64,000 nt of DNA, taken from Melieria omissa (Eukaryota > Arthropoda > Insecta > Diptera > Ulidiidae). The translations under genes were made by a program, and so were the position numbers. The first letter of the stretch is position 1; each line of letters starts with the position of its first letter. Below, piece after piece: positions 37,401-48,092 of this stretch. The DNA lies in contig OZ020268.1 in the NCBI GenBank assembly GCA_963971225.1, positions 59,705,900-59,769,899 on the forward strand, given 5' to 3'. The notes under the pieces are model-generated. The model had not been told where the DNA came from, searched no databases, and saw only the letters and a list, made by a program, of their open reading frames with translations.

Positions 37401-38429
37401 GAATACAAAAATTTTCCTTTGCTATTATATTTTTTTCTGCTAACGTGTCATAAGGTTTCGCACAGTTAAATTGCAAAATGGGATATAAAATTGTTGGTAC
37501 TCTTGTTATTAATGAAGAAGTTTCCATTGGTTACTTGCGGCTTCAGCGATCATTGTTGCTTTTAATATGGGACTTTTGTGAATTCAGCCAGCCAAGGGTA
37601 GTTCGACCCCTTTCCGCCTCCGCCGGTTCGTGTTGGGGGGTTTTTATTTTATTGTTGTTGTTAATATTGAACCTTTTTTTTACAATTTCCCTGCGTACTC
37701 AACGAAAATACCGTGCCGTTTTCCCGAGCGTTATTCACTCTCCTTTAACAACGCTTTCTTTCAGTTATCGTTTTGTTTTTATTGTTGCGAAAAAATTTTT
37801 TTTAAATTTAATTTCTTACCATTTCATTCCCTTTCTGTTATGCTTACTCTTCCTTCATTTATATATGTTAATTTTTTTTCTATTATATCGCACACGCACA
37901 ACAAAAGTGACACAACTCAAAATTTTTGATATTTCAGGAAACGCAAAAAACTGTTGTTGAGCTAAATAAACATTTTTTTTAAATAACGTATAGACCGTTC
38001 AGCATGATACAAAAATATACAGATAGTTTCAATGCGACAGATACAAATAAAATTGACAATTGGAAACAAATATTTGTTTACAAATTTTGTACTACTATTT
38101 TCATTTTTGCTACAGAGCTGCAATTCCACACAATCAGTTTATGTAGTATATCATTCAGTTTCTGTATTTTTTACTTGTTATTGCACCCTTAAAATTTTAT
38201 TTTTATTTGTCAAAAAAGCAGTCGATCGAATAGTAGAAGTTTGGCAACAATGCTGCCATTGAACCGGGCTGAAGGCACTGTTGCCAGTGCTGCGTATTTA
38301 ATGTATATATCAAAATGTGATATAAATTTATCAGAGACTTAAAATAATTATTATCCATATTTCTGGGAATAAAAAAATTGCCCTTATTCAAGGAATTTTT
38401 AAAAATATTGTTTTATAATAGTTATTCCC
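34495..38429. other. Intergenic stretch without recognised coding genes
   Basis: AT-rich sequence with poly-T tracts. Short open frames here match nothing I know. The only gene-like feature is a possible non-coding exon ending at 35886, listed separately. Confidence 0.5.
35440..35886 (+). other. Candidate 5' UTR exon, possibly of the BTB-psq gene
   Basis: The stretch is less AT-rich than its surroundings and ends in a strong donor, ATATG|GTAAGTGC at 35886/35887. The nearest downstream plus-strand gene opens after an acceptor TTCCTTACAG at 42020. Splicing between the two is an inference; the left border is approximate. Confidence 0.25.
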
Positions 38430-39130
38430 AATAAGAAATTTTTTACGTCGCCTATAACTATTATTATGTAATTAATATTTTTGACTTGCGTAAAAACTCT
38501 TATAATTAATAAGTATATTTTTCGTTGTCGATAATTATTATTTTGGGATTTTTGTTTTTTACATTGCTTCATAACTTTTATTTATGTCTTTTTTAATTTA
38601 CGTTACCGATAACTATTATTTTGAGAGATTTTTTTTTTACATTGCTTCATAACTTTTATTTATGATTTTTTTTTTCATTTACGTTGCCGATAACTATTAT
38701 TTTGAAAACAAATGTTTTTACGTTGAATTACTAAATTTTGGATATGAATTAATTTTTAATTGTTTTAAATCGACCAACGCAAATTAACTGCAGAAACCTA
38801 ATTTCCACCCACAAATAAACAAAAATCAATTCATACTCAAAATATGGTAAGGCAACGTAAATACAAAAAATTTCTTTCATAAAAGTTATGAGGCAACGTA
38901 AAAAATATTTTCTTTCAAATAATAGTTATCGGCAACGTAAATGAAAAAAACATCATAAATAAAAGTTCTGAAGCAACGTAAAAAAATTTTTTTTTTCAAA
39001 ATAATAGTTATCGGTAACGTAAATAAAAAAGTCATAAATATAAGTTATGAGGCAACGTAAATAAAAAAATCCCAAAATAATAATTATCGAGAATGAAAAA
39101 AAATGTATTTCTCATAACAGTTATTATGCA
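38430..39130. mobile_element. Foldback-like element with arms of alternating subrepeats
   Basis: Left arm about 38430-38725 and right arm about 38850-39130 are inverted copies round a loop of about 120 bp. Each arm is a run of short AT-rich units ending in GCAACGTAA (TTACGTTGC on the other strand). Units with ATAATAGTTATCGGCAACG alternate with units with ATAAAAGTTATGAGGCAACG, spaced roughly 60-65 bp. Tandem subrepeats inside long inverted arms are the hallmark of Foldback-type elements. No coding region was seen. Confidence 0.65.
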
Positions 39131-39138
39131 ACGTAATA

Positions 39139-40398
39139 GCCTATTTCCACCGGGCCTTAAATGCATTTAACGCTTAAATGTATTCAACATCGCATTTAAA
39201 TGCTCGAATCCCCATACAATTGTTTTTGTATCAAAGTGCGTGAACTCACATTCAAAACTGAATTAACTCAGTTTTGCCGTTTACAGACGTCTAACAGAAA
39301 ATTGTATGTTGAAAGCGGGAGCAATATTCACAAATGTACAAATTTTGATAGCATGATTTCAGGCGCAGCAAGAGCCGTACGAACACAAACGAGAGAAGGG
39401 ATTTGAATTGCGTTCGGTGTGGTAGATTTTTTGCCAAGACAATTACTTTTCACTGCATTTTTCGCGGAAAAACATATTGTCTGTCATAATCAAAGTCAAA
39501 ACTTCTATTATTCGCCAATAATAAATGCTGAAAAAGAAAATAAAAAACGTGGAACTTCTCATGAATAGGCTATATTTCCACCGAGCGCTTAAATGCATTT
39601 AAGGGCTCTGTTAAGTTTGACTACTGTCAAGCGTTTCCACCGAAACTGAGTTAACTTCAAAAGCTTGTTTTTGTTGACATTTTCATTTGGAAAAATCAAA
39701 TTCTGCATTTATTTCTGGGCAGCCCCAGCTATACCCATCGCCGCCATCTCCTTGTATACGTATGTGTGGTTTCTTGTAGCCTCTCTAGTACATGAAAACC
39801 ACTTCGCTTTCCTTCTCAACAGTCTAGGAACGTCTGCGTTTTCATATTTGTGAAAATTTATCAATTTATTTATTTTTTTTATCAATTTTTTTATTTGTCA
39901 ATGTCTATTTCATTTGTGAAAGTTGTCGGCTGTTTGATATCAGAGCTGTCTGAATTTTTAATGTCAGAGGGTTCATGGAAAATTTACTTTTTTTATTTGC
40001 TATTTCAGCATTTATTATTTACAAATAATAGAAGTATTCACTTCGTTTATGACAGACGATTTGTATTTATGCTGAAAATGCCGGTAAAAGCAGTTCTTTT
40101 GGGAAAAAATTAACCACACCGAACGGAATTCAAATCCCTTCCCTCGTTTGTGTTCGTACGGCTTTTGCAGCCCCTGAAAGCATGCTATCAAAATTTGTAC
40201 ATTTGTGAATATTGCTCCCGCTTTTAACATAAAATTTTCTGTTAGACGTCTGTAAACGGCAAAACTGAGTTAACTCAGTTTTGAAAGTGAGTTCACGCAC
40301 TTTGATACAAAAACAATTGTATGGGAATTTGAGCATTTAAATGCGATGTCAAACTGCAGTTAAGCGTAAACTGCAGTTAAGGCCCAGTGGAAATAGGC
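39139..40398. mobile_element. 1.26-kb DNA element with about 290-bp terminal inverted repeats
   Basis: Left end GCCTATTTCCACCGGGCCTT and right end (read inwards) GCCTATTTCCACTGGGCCTT. The arms stay alignable for roughly 290 bp (39139-39430 and 40110-40398). TAATA flanks both sides (39134-39138, 40399-40403), suggesting a 5-bp duplication. A third partial copy of the terminus (AGGCTATATTTCCACCGAGC) lies at about 39566, so the interior is rearranged or nested. The arms carry mirrored 68-codon frames at 39200-39406 (+) and 40130-40336 (-), which follows from the repeat. No transposase remains; the superfamily is unassigned. Confidence 0.75.
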
Positions 40399-40403
40399 TA
40401 ATA

Positions 40404-42205
40404 GGCTATAAAAATTAAGTGCCGCAAATAATAATTTTAATCAACAAATAAAATTTATGTTGCATTGTAATAATTACATTGCAATTAATTTCTTAAAAAA
40501 TTTTCTTGTCTATTACTTCAAATAAATTTTTGATTGCAAAAGTTACCAAAATGAAAATAAAGTTACCAAGTTACCAAACAGTTTAAAAGTTACCAATTTT
40601 GGTAGAAAGTTACCAACTGTGGCAACCGTGATCACAGCCAAAAGACACATGTGAGCGACACGTTTTTGTTGCTCCTGCCAGCATTTGCGCCGCATTTGTT
40701 GTCCCTGTTGTATAGAATTACAACGTTGAGCACTCACTTAGGATTGAAATGGCTTATTAACTCGACTGAAATGGTCGTCAACTTGACCGGAAATTCATTC
40801 TTCTATCGGTGTGTTCGCAGGATGATGTTGATAATGTATTCGCCGCTTTCCACTTTCTTTGATTATTTATTTTTGCAGTATTTTCTACTAAACCAACAAT
40901 GTGCGCTCTCTCGCGCTCGTCATGCATTCACTCGTACGCCGTCTGTCCTTGCTCTCGCTCAGCGAGTAGAGTTGGCCTCCACGCTCGAGCATGTGTCGTG
41001 TTGGGCCTGCTAGGGTGCCTCGCTGGCGGACTGTGCCTGGCTGTCTCTCCTTTTATTTTCCTTGTTGTGTTTGCCTGCTTCTTTTTTTTTTTACAAAAAT
41101 GCTAAAGTACAGTGTTCAAAATTGCTCTGCAGCATATTCTGTAGTAGTAGTTGTTGTTGTTGTTATTGGTTGTGCGGTTGTAGATGTTGCTGCTGCTTTT
41201 ATTTTATTACTTTACTTTTCAGTATTTCTTTGTCTTTTGGCGTTTTCTGTTAATGCAAAAAGGAATAACCTGTATTCGGTTGAATTTGAGTCGCATTTCT
41301 TAACAAAATTTCGCAGTAGAAAATTGCAAAAAATTTAAACTGTTTGGAAATGAAGATTGTACATAGTTTTAATTGAAAACTTCGAAAAATTTCCAGCCCA
41401 TGGGTAATTATGGAAACAATTTATGTATTAAAAAAATAGTCATATCCTTTGTGTGGTTTGTGTTTGTGTGATAAGTGTTTCTTCGTCCTTGCACGTATTT
41501 GGACGACTACCAATAATTATGAAACAAATAAATGTGACTTTTGCAATGATTACGAAGACAATTGTAAAATAGTCGGAAACAGTATCTGTTATTCTTTTGA
41601 AAAAATTGTATAAAACATCCAACACTTAGCCAACCATTTATAAGCACGTGATGTAGGGAGTATAAAGCGTTGAACTGGCTTGTGGACTGAGTTAAAGAAT
41701 GATTTTTTGGGAAATAAACACTTTCGATTAGCTTACATACATACATGTGTGTTTATGTGAAATGTGTAGACAATCTACATTTATATGGATGGATCCCAAT
41801 TTCCTTCAGATCAATCTGAATGTTTTTCAAATAATATAAATATTTAATGTCCAAAACATGCATATCGATGAAAAATCCAATTATTTCAATGTAAAAACTT
41901 TATCTTACTGAAGTAATGTACAGAAAGCCCTGTTACCGCTGAATATCAGTCTTAGTACTTTATATTTGAAAGTGAACGGATAATTTTAACTCTAATTTTG
42001 CATTTTCTCGTTCCTTACAGCATTCAAATTCACACGTTTCCATTGGCAAATTGAGAGTGTGTAAAATACTGCTTGAATAATTGAATGAATCACGCTTCCG
42101 GCTTAATCGACATAATCACACAATAAAAAACTTCCAAGGGCCACATAAATTTTGCGCTCTTCAAGCCTGCTTTGGCATTTGAATCGCTCGACGGGACGCC
42201 CCACC
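40404..42205 (+). other. Upstream region of the BTB-psq gene
   Basis: AT-rich spacer. An (AA)GTTACCAA motif is repeated about five times at 40540-40615, and GTT/GTA microsatellite occurs near 41140-41175. A strong acceptor TCGTTCCTTACAG ends at 42020, so 42021-42205 is probably the 5' UTR part of the coding exon. Confidence 0.45.
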
Positions 42206-43759
42206 ATGAGTGCATCGCAGCGCCAGGAGTTCTGTGTGCGCTGGAACAGCCACTTGGGCAGCATTGGCGCCGCCTTTCCGCAGCTATTGGCCGGCCAGCG
42301 GTTTGTGGACGTCACACTGGCCTGCGAGGGCCACCAGGTGCACTGCCACCGCCTGGTGCTGGCCGCCTGTTCGTCGTACTTTGAAAGCATCCTAGCCGAG
42401 AATCCCTGCAAACACCCGGTCATCATTCTGCCCAGCGAGATCAAGCTGTGGGAGATTCAGGCGCTGGTCGACTTCATGTACAAAGGTGAAGTCAACGTGA
42501 CACAAGCCGGTTTGCCACAGTTGCTGCGCTGCGCTGAGCAGCTGCGCATTCGTGGCCTCTACGGCTCAGACGCAGCACTAAATCTGAATCAGCTGAAGGC
42601 GCTCACTAGCAAGGCAACCGCGGCGGCTGCTGCTGCGGCAGCGGCAAATGCAATGAATGCTGGTGGCGGCGGGGGGAACGGTGGAGGCGGCAGTGCCATC
42701 AATGGCAACAGCATGGAAACCGATGACACCAATTCGACTACAACAACCACAGCAACGGCGGCAAGTGCACTGCATCAGCTGCAAGCGGGCAGCGTGGCTG
42801 CCGCAATGGCTGCACAGCAGCACCAACAGCTGCAGCACATAAAGAAGGAACAACCCGCACTGCAACAGCACACTCACCAACACCACCAGCAACAACAACA
42901 ACAGAGCAACGGCACACTTTCTCAAAATGTGCTGCAACAGAATCATCACGTGCAACAGCAACAGCTTCACCTGCCGCAAATAAAACAAGAGGTCACCGGC
43001 CTCACGCATGTTGCCAATGCAGCAGCAGCTATGGCCGCCGCTGCCGCCAACTCCAATGCCGCCACCGAAGAGGAAGACGAGTCAGCGGATGACTCCACAT
43101 CGAACGCCTATGATCGCTACGAGCAGTACGCCGCAACTCAGCAGGCTACTGCAGCAGCAGCGGTCAAGAATGTCGCTGCCGTCACCGCCACCGCCAATGC
43201 CCCAGTTGTTGCTGCAGCGCACGCCCACCTGGACTCTACTGTGGAGGAAGATCACAACTACGTGGCGCACGACGAAGACAGTAGCTACGGTGCCAGCGCC
43301 GACACCGAGCATGAAACATCGGCCAACTCGTCGGTTGCGACGCTTCTACAGGGCGCCGTTGACGCTGCGGGCTCATACAAACGTGTACGTCGGTCGGAAG
43401 CCTCACTCGCGCAAGCCGCGAAGTGTGTATCCAAGGGGCAGACGTTCCAGACCGTGAGCAACATGTTCAACATCCCCGTTTCTACGATACGCTTCTACAT
43501 GGCGCGCAAGGGCATTTTGCCGCGACGCAAGCGTGGCCGCGGCGCATCGTCTGCGAACAGTGCGGGAGCAGCGGGAGCGCTAAATGCGGTCTCAGCGGCC
43601 ACCATGTCGCAAGCGCTGGCACAATTGAAGCGCTCCGGCAGTCCGCCGCTAGCCGAGGCGATGTACCATCATCAGCTAGTGAGCAGCGGCGCGGCGGGGG
43701 GTGGCAACACCGGCTCCAACTACAAGTTGAACGAACAGGGTGCGGCGCACCTAATTTAA
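42206..43759 (+). CDS. BTB/POZ and pipsqueak-type HTH transcription factor
   Basis: Single uninterrupted frame of 517 aa. The start MSASQRQEFCVRWNSHL (42206, in CCACCATG context) was chosen over 18 further in-frame upstream codons because BTB proteins of this group begin just before FCLRWN-type motifs. The BTB domain covers about residues 10-120 (FVDVTLACEGHQVHCHRLVLAACSSYF, LVDFMYKGEVNV, AEQLRIRGL). A long low-complexity middle follows (poly-A, G, Q and T) with KKEQP/IKQE sumoylation-like sites. A psq helix-turn-helix lies near residues 397-440 (AKCVSKGQTFQTVSNMFNIP, STIRFYMARKG), then a basic RRKRGRG tail. The domain pair is that of Drosophila BTB-psq proteins, which bind DNA through psq and oligomerise through BTB. 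Which paralogue it is cannot be settled here (CG8924 is one possibility). Confidence 0.88.
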   Translation: MSASQRQEFCVRWNSHLGSIGAAFPQLLAGQRFVDVTLACEGHQVHCHRLVLAACSSYFESILAENPCKHPVIILPSEIKLWEIQALVDFMYKGEVNVTQAGLPQLLRCAEQLRIRGLYGSDAALNLNQLKALTSKATAAAAAAAAANAMNAGGGGGNGGGGSAINGNSMETDDTNSTTTTTATAASALHQLQAGSVAAAMAAQQHQQLQHIKKEQPALQQHTHQHHQQQQQQSNGTLSQNVLQQNHHVQQQQLHLPQIKQEVTGLTHVANAAAAMAAAAANSNAATEEEDESADDSTSNAYDRYEQYAATQQATAAAAVKNVAAVTATANAPVVAAAHAHLDSTVEEDHNYVAHDEDSSYGASADTEHETSANSSVATLLQGAVDAAGSYKRVRRSEASLAQAAKCVSKGQTFQTVSNMFNIPVSTIRFYMARKGILPRRKRGRGASSANSAGAAGALNAVSAATMSQALAQLKRSGSPPLAEAMYHHQLVSSGAAGGGNTGSNYKLNEQGAAHLI

Positions 43760-46411
43760 AAACGCGGTGCAAGTAAGCGTCAACAACTGCAACAATAAGA
43801 ACAACAACCACCTCCACCACCACAATGAAGAGCATAACACGAATATGCAGACAGAACGCCAATTTACTTATTAATTAATTAAGTAATTATAATTACTTTA
43901 TACGCCACACCCAATCGCCATCATTCTCCCAAATTAACTTACTGTGTGGACTGCAGTAGAACAACGTCTCCCATTAAAACAGCTTTCATTGTAAGCTAAA
44001 AGAGTAGAAGCGCGCCCAGCAGGAGTGAAAGACAGGTTGAAGCTCTGGTCCGTTTTTATGAACGTTTGTACAATTTCCGGTCTTAATTCAAAGAACATTT
44101 TCAATTCATATCAGTATTTGTGTTTAGTTGTTGTATTTTGAAGTCAGTACAATTAGCATATTTGTAAAACTCGAACATCTGAGCCGTATTCCTGCTGGGG
44201 GCGTTCGCAAACTTTGCAAACTTAAATATTTCGTTACGAGTATTTTTGTAACTTATAGTACATAAAGTGTGACATTTATTGCATTTACCTTTACTTAAGC
44301 TAGAACGTGAAACTTATGTACGGTAGTCTTAAGCTTAAAGAGCGTGTTTAGATGTCCATAAGATGCATACGTATGCGTATGTGGTTGTGTGTGCGTTGGC
44401 TGCGAACGATTTCAAATTATTTGACATTTCGAAAGTTCGACTCTCTCACTTACAATGGGACTCTCGTACAAAATCTGGACTTTCTCACTTTTAGCTTTTT
44501 CCGTTTGCGCTTAAATTCAAGCGACTTTAGCGACTTTTCGCTCCATCCACATACAAACACATACACCTGTGTACATGTCGACCAGGCTGTACAACGGTCA
44601 GCCGCACGTCTCAACTCGAATGCTTCAGTTTCATGGGTTTCCTATAATTACTACTCGACATATGTACGTACATATATAATTTACGTAAAGAAACATAACA
44701 ATTTACATTAGTCATTACACAGTGCAAACGTATGTCTGCGCACTTTTTGTTGTAACAATTTTTCATAACTGTGTATTCAACGTCTCGTTTGATGCGTTTT
44801 AGCTGTGTGTACATGTAATTTTACAATCATTAATTGTATGATAAAATACTGCGGTGTTGTAGTCCATAGACAAGCGCCGCGCATCCAAGCGAACGTGGCA
44901 GTGACTGCGGGTACATTGTGGTATGCTTTAATTATTATAAATATTATACCCTCTCAAACTTGGGCAAAACTCTGCCTAGCTAGGTGTACAGTCCGTAGGA
45001 TCGCCAGCTAGTGGAATGCATAACCATACAGTGCTCTGTTAACGAGTGCTCCACCGGCATTGGCCGTATTCTAGTTCGTAGTTGGCCTGGTCGAGAGCAA
45101 CTTGGCATCTGCCTAATTGGGCACACCGGGTAACTGTGGGAGTGCCGCGCCGTGCATCTTGCGTTGTTGTTGGCACCGTTTTTTACCGTTTGAATTTGAC
45201 TTTTGTCATTTTTAGGAAGTAGGTTTGTCTGATCTTTACTACAATTTATACTATTTTTTACTTTCTACCATGATACAAAAATATATATATATTTTTGTAT
45301 CATGCTTTCTACTATTTATTCCGGCAGACATTTGTGCGCTGTCGAATTATTGTCATAATTTTGAACTGAACAACCAATTTGTTTGAGCGCAAAAAGCCAG
45401 TCAAGTACACAATACCAATAACACAGCTACAAATCACCTCCAATACCACTAAGCAATTTGTGAAGCCACAGCAAACAACAGAAAACCGAGCAAAGTCAAG
45501 TAAAGATGAAAACAAGCATGAAATACCTCGAATTTTTATTCATCACGTTACATTAAATATTGCATAAAATATCGAGAGCGAACAGTAGCAAGTCAAGCGT
45601 CAATATTTTTGCGTTTTAAGTGTAGTTTATATTTTTTGGACCTAGCTTTTTGTCACTAACGCAAAGCTGTAAGCAACATTTATTTCTGGCTGTTGGTAAC
45701 CAGGTGGTACAAGAGTTGAACAGAACGCCAGAGAATTGGCAAGGTGGATGGTTTTGTGTTGGATGTGAGGAAAACTGTATTTAAAAAATGCTATCTTGCT
45801 AATCTGAAACTTTTGTATCAGCTGGTTAATTCGGACAAGCCGACCGTTTATGTTTATTCAACAGTCATTAGCATACAGTTTTTCTATTATTATTGGTTTT
45901 TGAATGCAAGACAACAACAATTGCTCGTATTATGCCATACAACCTTACACGAGCATTGCCGTGTTGCCGAAGAAGAGCAATTGAATTCAATATATGAGAA
46001 ATAAAATTTAAAAAATCAAAGTGAAAAGCGTAGACAAGTTTATTATCGACGCAAAATACTAATCACAAAAAGAGTAATTATTGTTTAAGTGAAATTATGT
46101 ATTACATGTAACATACATAGACATAAATATTTTAAATACTGTATAAAAATAGCAAGGGAATAAAGGCAGACTATTTAAACGAGAGCGAGCTTTTGTTGCT
46201 TTCATTGGTTCTTGCAAAAATTTTCTATTTTTATATTCCTTTTTCATTTTCGTTGCAATAGAAACTTTGAAAGCGGGTACACATCGAAAGGTTGGGAACC
46301 CCCAATCGCCATCAGCTGTTCGGTTGACGCCACCTTTGTGACAAACTCCAACAAAAACAATAGCAATGACTACAATAGTCAACAAACAGTTCAGCCAATG
46401 GGAGCGCTGCC
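43760..46411. other. Intergenic region between the BTB-psq and RBFA genes
   Basis: Holds the BTB-psq 3' UTR, AT-rich spacer and the RBFA promoter. A GC-richer patch at about 44985-45160 has no recognisable coding content. The 36-bp palindrome at 45269 is listed separately. No other gene seen. Confidence 0.5.
45269..45304. mobile_element. 36-bp perfect palindrome flanked by an 8-bp direct duplication
   Basis: Two 18-bp halves, CATGATACAAAAATATAT and its exact reverse complement, directly abut. The octamer CTTTCTAC flanks both sides (45261-45268 and 45305-45312). This is the structure of a transposon with 8-bp target duplication reduced to its two inverted ends. The CATGATA start recalls P-type termini (inference). 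Confidence 0.6.
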
Positions 46412-47626
46412 ATGATGTTACGAAATGGCCTGAAGCCTGTCCAGCAGCTGCATCGATTTGGAGCACAGGTTAGCGTCACCGGGTGTGCGCATAATTTCTG
46501 CACCGGCAATGGGGTCCGGTGCGCCAAGCACACCAGCCTCAATCGCCAGAGCAAAATCATGAGCAAACTCTTCGGCGAGCGAGTGTCGGGCAGCAAGAAG
46601 CGTTGGTATCCCACAGTGGGCACAACCAGTGGCGGTGCATCTGCTCAACAAGGTGCGCACGTCTTCAAGAGCTCGCAGTTCAGCAAGGCGGCTGGAGGTG
46701 GTGGCGGCAAGGGTGTGACGCGGCGCATGGTTGTGCTGAACAAACTCTTCATGAAGCACATTACCGACCTGCTGGCGACGGGTGAGGCATCCGAGGCCAT
46801 ATTGGGTCGAGGCCTGCAGGTAACACGAGTAAAAATCTCGCCTGATTTCGCTGCGATCAACGTGTACTGGCTGGGCAGCGGCCAAGTAGTGGCTGACACG
46901 CTGCTCGAGCGCGAGCTGCAGCACTGCAGTGGACGCTTGCGGCACGAGCTGTCACAGCTGATGCTAATGAGCGAGGTGCCGCGCGTGTACTTTGCGCGTG
47001 AGAAAAAGTATACTAGTGGAGCGCAGGTGCAGGCGCTTTTGCGCGACATAAATATTCGGCAAGAGGATGACGAGGAGACGCAGCAGCTCGTAGCGGATGT
47101 AGAAAAGCGCGCTGAGCAGTGGCGAAATTTCGCAGCCAGCTTGACGCAGTGCGATTTTTACGGCATGAACGTTCAGATGCCAGAGCCAACAGAAACGACG
47201 AGTACTAGCGAAGCTGAAGTTCCATGGCCGGAGATGCGGCACGACGTGCTCGGCCTGCATCATCGCGACATGATGTCGAGAATAGTGGCGAAAATGCGCA
47301 AGTCGAAACAGGCGTGGGATCTACACGCGCAACAAGCAACTGCCCCGCCTGTTGATAATACGCAGACTATTGAGCGCATCAATCAAACTCTGGCATTGGC
47401 GGCAGAAAATGAAAACAAATTCAACAAGTTTCTGGCAAAGAGGCGCGATCGCAAAAATACGCCTGAGCGCAAGAAGCACGATCGAAGTGGAGAGTGGCTA
47501 ACCGAGGCGGTGGCGAAGAAAGATGCAGGCAGTGACGAATTGCTGGCTGCCTCACCTAATCAACGACAATTGTACGACGAAGAAGACTACCTATGCGAGG
47601 ATCAGGAGCTGGACAAGAGAAAGTAG
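46412..47626 (+). CDS. RBFA: Mitochondrial ribosome-binding factor A (RBFA)
   Basis: Intronless frame of 404 aa beginning at the first of two adjacent ATGs. The basic N-terminus (MMLRNGLKPVQQLHRFGAQV) fits a mitochondrial targeting sequence. The RbfA KH-like domain covers about residues 105-215. Its features are RRMVVLNKLFMKHITDLLATGE, LQVTRVKISPDFAAINVYWL, a LRHELSQLMLMSEVPRVYF segment and a basic REKK end. The C-terminal extension is charged and of the kind seen in animal RBFA proteins. RBFA binds the small mitoribosomal subunit and helps mature the 3' end region of 12S rRNA. The 3' end converges with RpLP2: AATAAA at 47675 here and TTTATT (minus-strand AATAAA) at 47739. Confidence 0.88.
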   Translation: MMLRNGLKPVQQLHRFGAQVSVTGCAHNFCTGNGVRCAKHTSLNRQSKIMSKLFGERVSGSKKRWYPTVGTTSGGASAQQGAHVFKSSQFSKAAGGGGGKGVTRRMVVLNKLFMKHITDLLATGEASEAILGRGLQVTRVKISPDFAAINVYWLGSGQVVADTLLERELQHCSGRLRHELSQLMLMSEVPRVYFAREKKYTSGAQVQALLRDINIRQEDDEETQQLVADVEKRAEQWRNFAASLTQCDFYGMNVQMPEPTETTSTSEAEVPWPEMRHDVLGLHHRDMMSRIVAKMRKSKQAWDLHAQQATAPPVDNTQTIERINQTLALAAENENKFNKFLAKRRDRKNTPERKKHDRSGEWLTEAVAKKDAGSDELLAASPNQRQLYDEEDYLCEDQELDKRK

Positions 47627-47674
47627 TTTAAAACTGTGATTTCGAACACACAATAGATATTCGGTTTAAATTTA

Positions 47675-47744
47675 AATAAAAATTATACATGTATGAAATA
47701 AATAGTAATGCTTTAAACGTGTAAAAACTTTTTCTTGCTTTATT
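47675..47744. terminator. Convergent poly(A) signals of RBFA and RpLP2
   Basis: AATAAA at 47675-47680 serves the plus-strand RBFA gene. TTTATT at 47739-47744 is AATAAA on the minus strand, the first signal downstream of the RpLP2 stop. The two 3' ends meet within about 70 bp or overlap. Confidence 0.6.
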
Positions 47745-47865
47745 TCATAGAAATAATTCCATTTCTGTTTTATAGGTTCAAGTCAAACTGCGAGTATCCT
47801 TTTGAAAAAAATCCAAACAATTGTCTTAAACCTCACTCTGCTGATGTTGACTAGGGTCACGGAAT
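47720..47865 (-). other. Probable spliced 3' UTR exon of RpLP2
   Basis: On the minus strand, 49 bases after the RpLP2 stop there is a strong donor (TTTGTGG|GTAAGT, 48044/48043). A strong acceptor (ATTTTCTTTCAG) ends at 47866, and the only canonical AATAAA lies beyond it at 47744. No poly(A) signal occurs between stop and donor. Confidence 0.5.
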
Positions 47866-48092
47866 CTGAAAGAAAATATTTATGTTAGTAACTATTTCGA
47901 TGCGTCATTCAGTTTAAATGGTATTCAAAACGGATCAGTAAAAAACTTATTTGACATCAACGTTCATTATCAGTCGAAAGATGGTGAGAAGTTTTGTTCA
48001 TCACGGAAAAGGAAAGACTAATCGGGTTTTTCGCTCCACTTACCCACAAAGTTCCTGCACGTTTCAGTTAATGGTGTCAGATGGCCGCTCTC

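Noticed and set aside
39200..40336. Two similar 68-residue proteins on opposite strands
   Set aside because: They are the two arms of one inverted-repeat element; their similarity comes from the repeat and not from coding constraint that I can demonstrate.
44985..45160. GC-richer patch considered as a hidden exon or retroelement remnant
   Set aside because: All frames contain early stops and no protein motif could be recognised.
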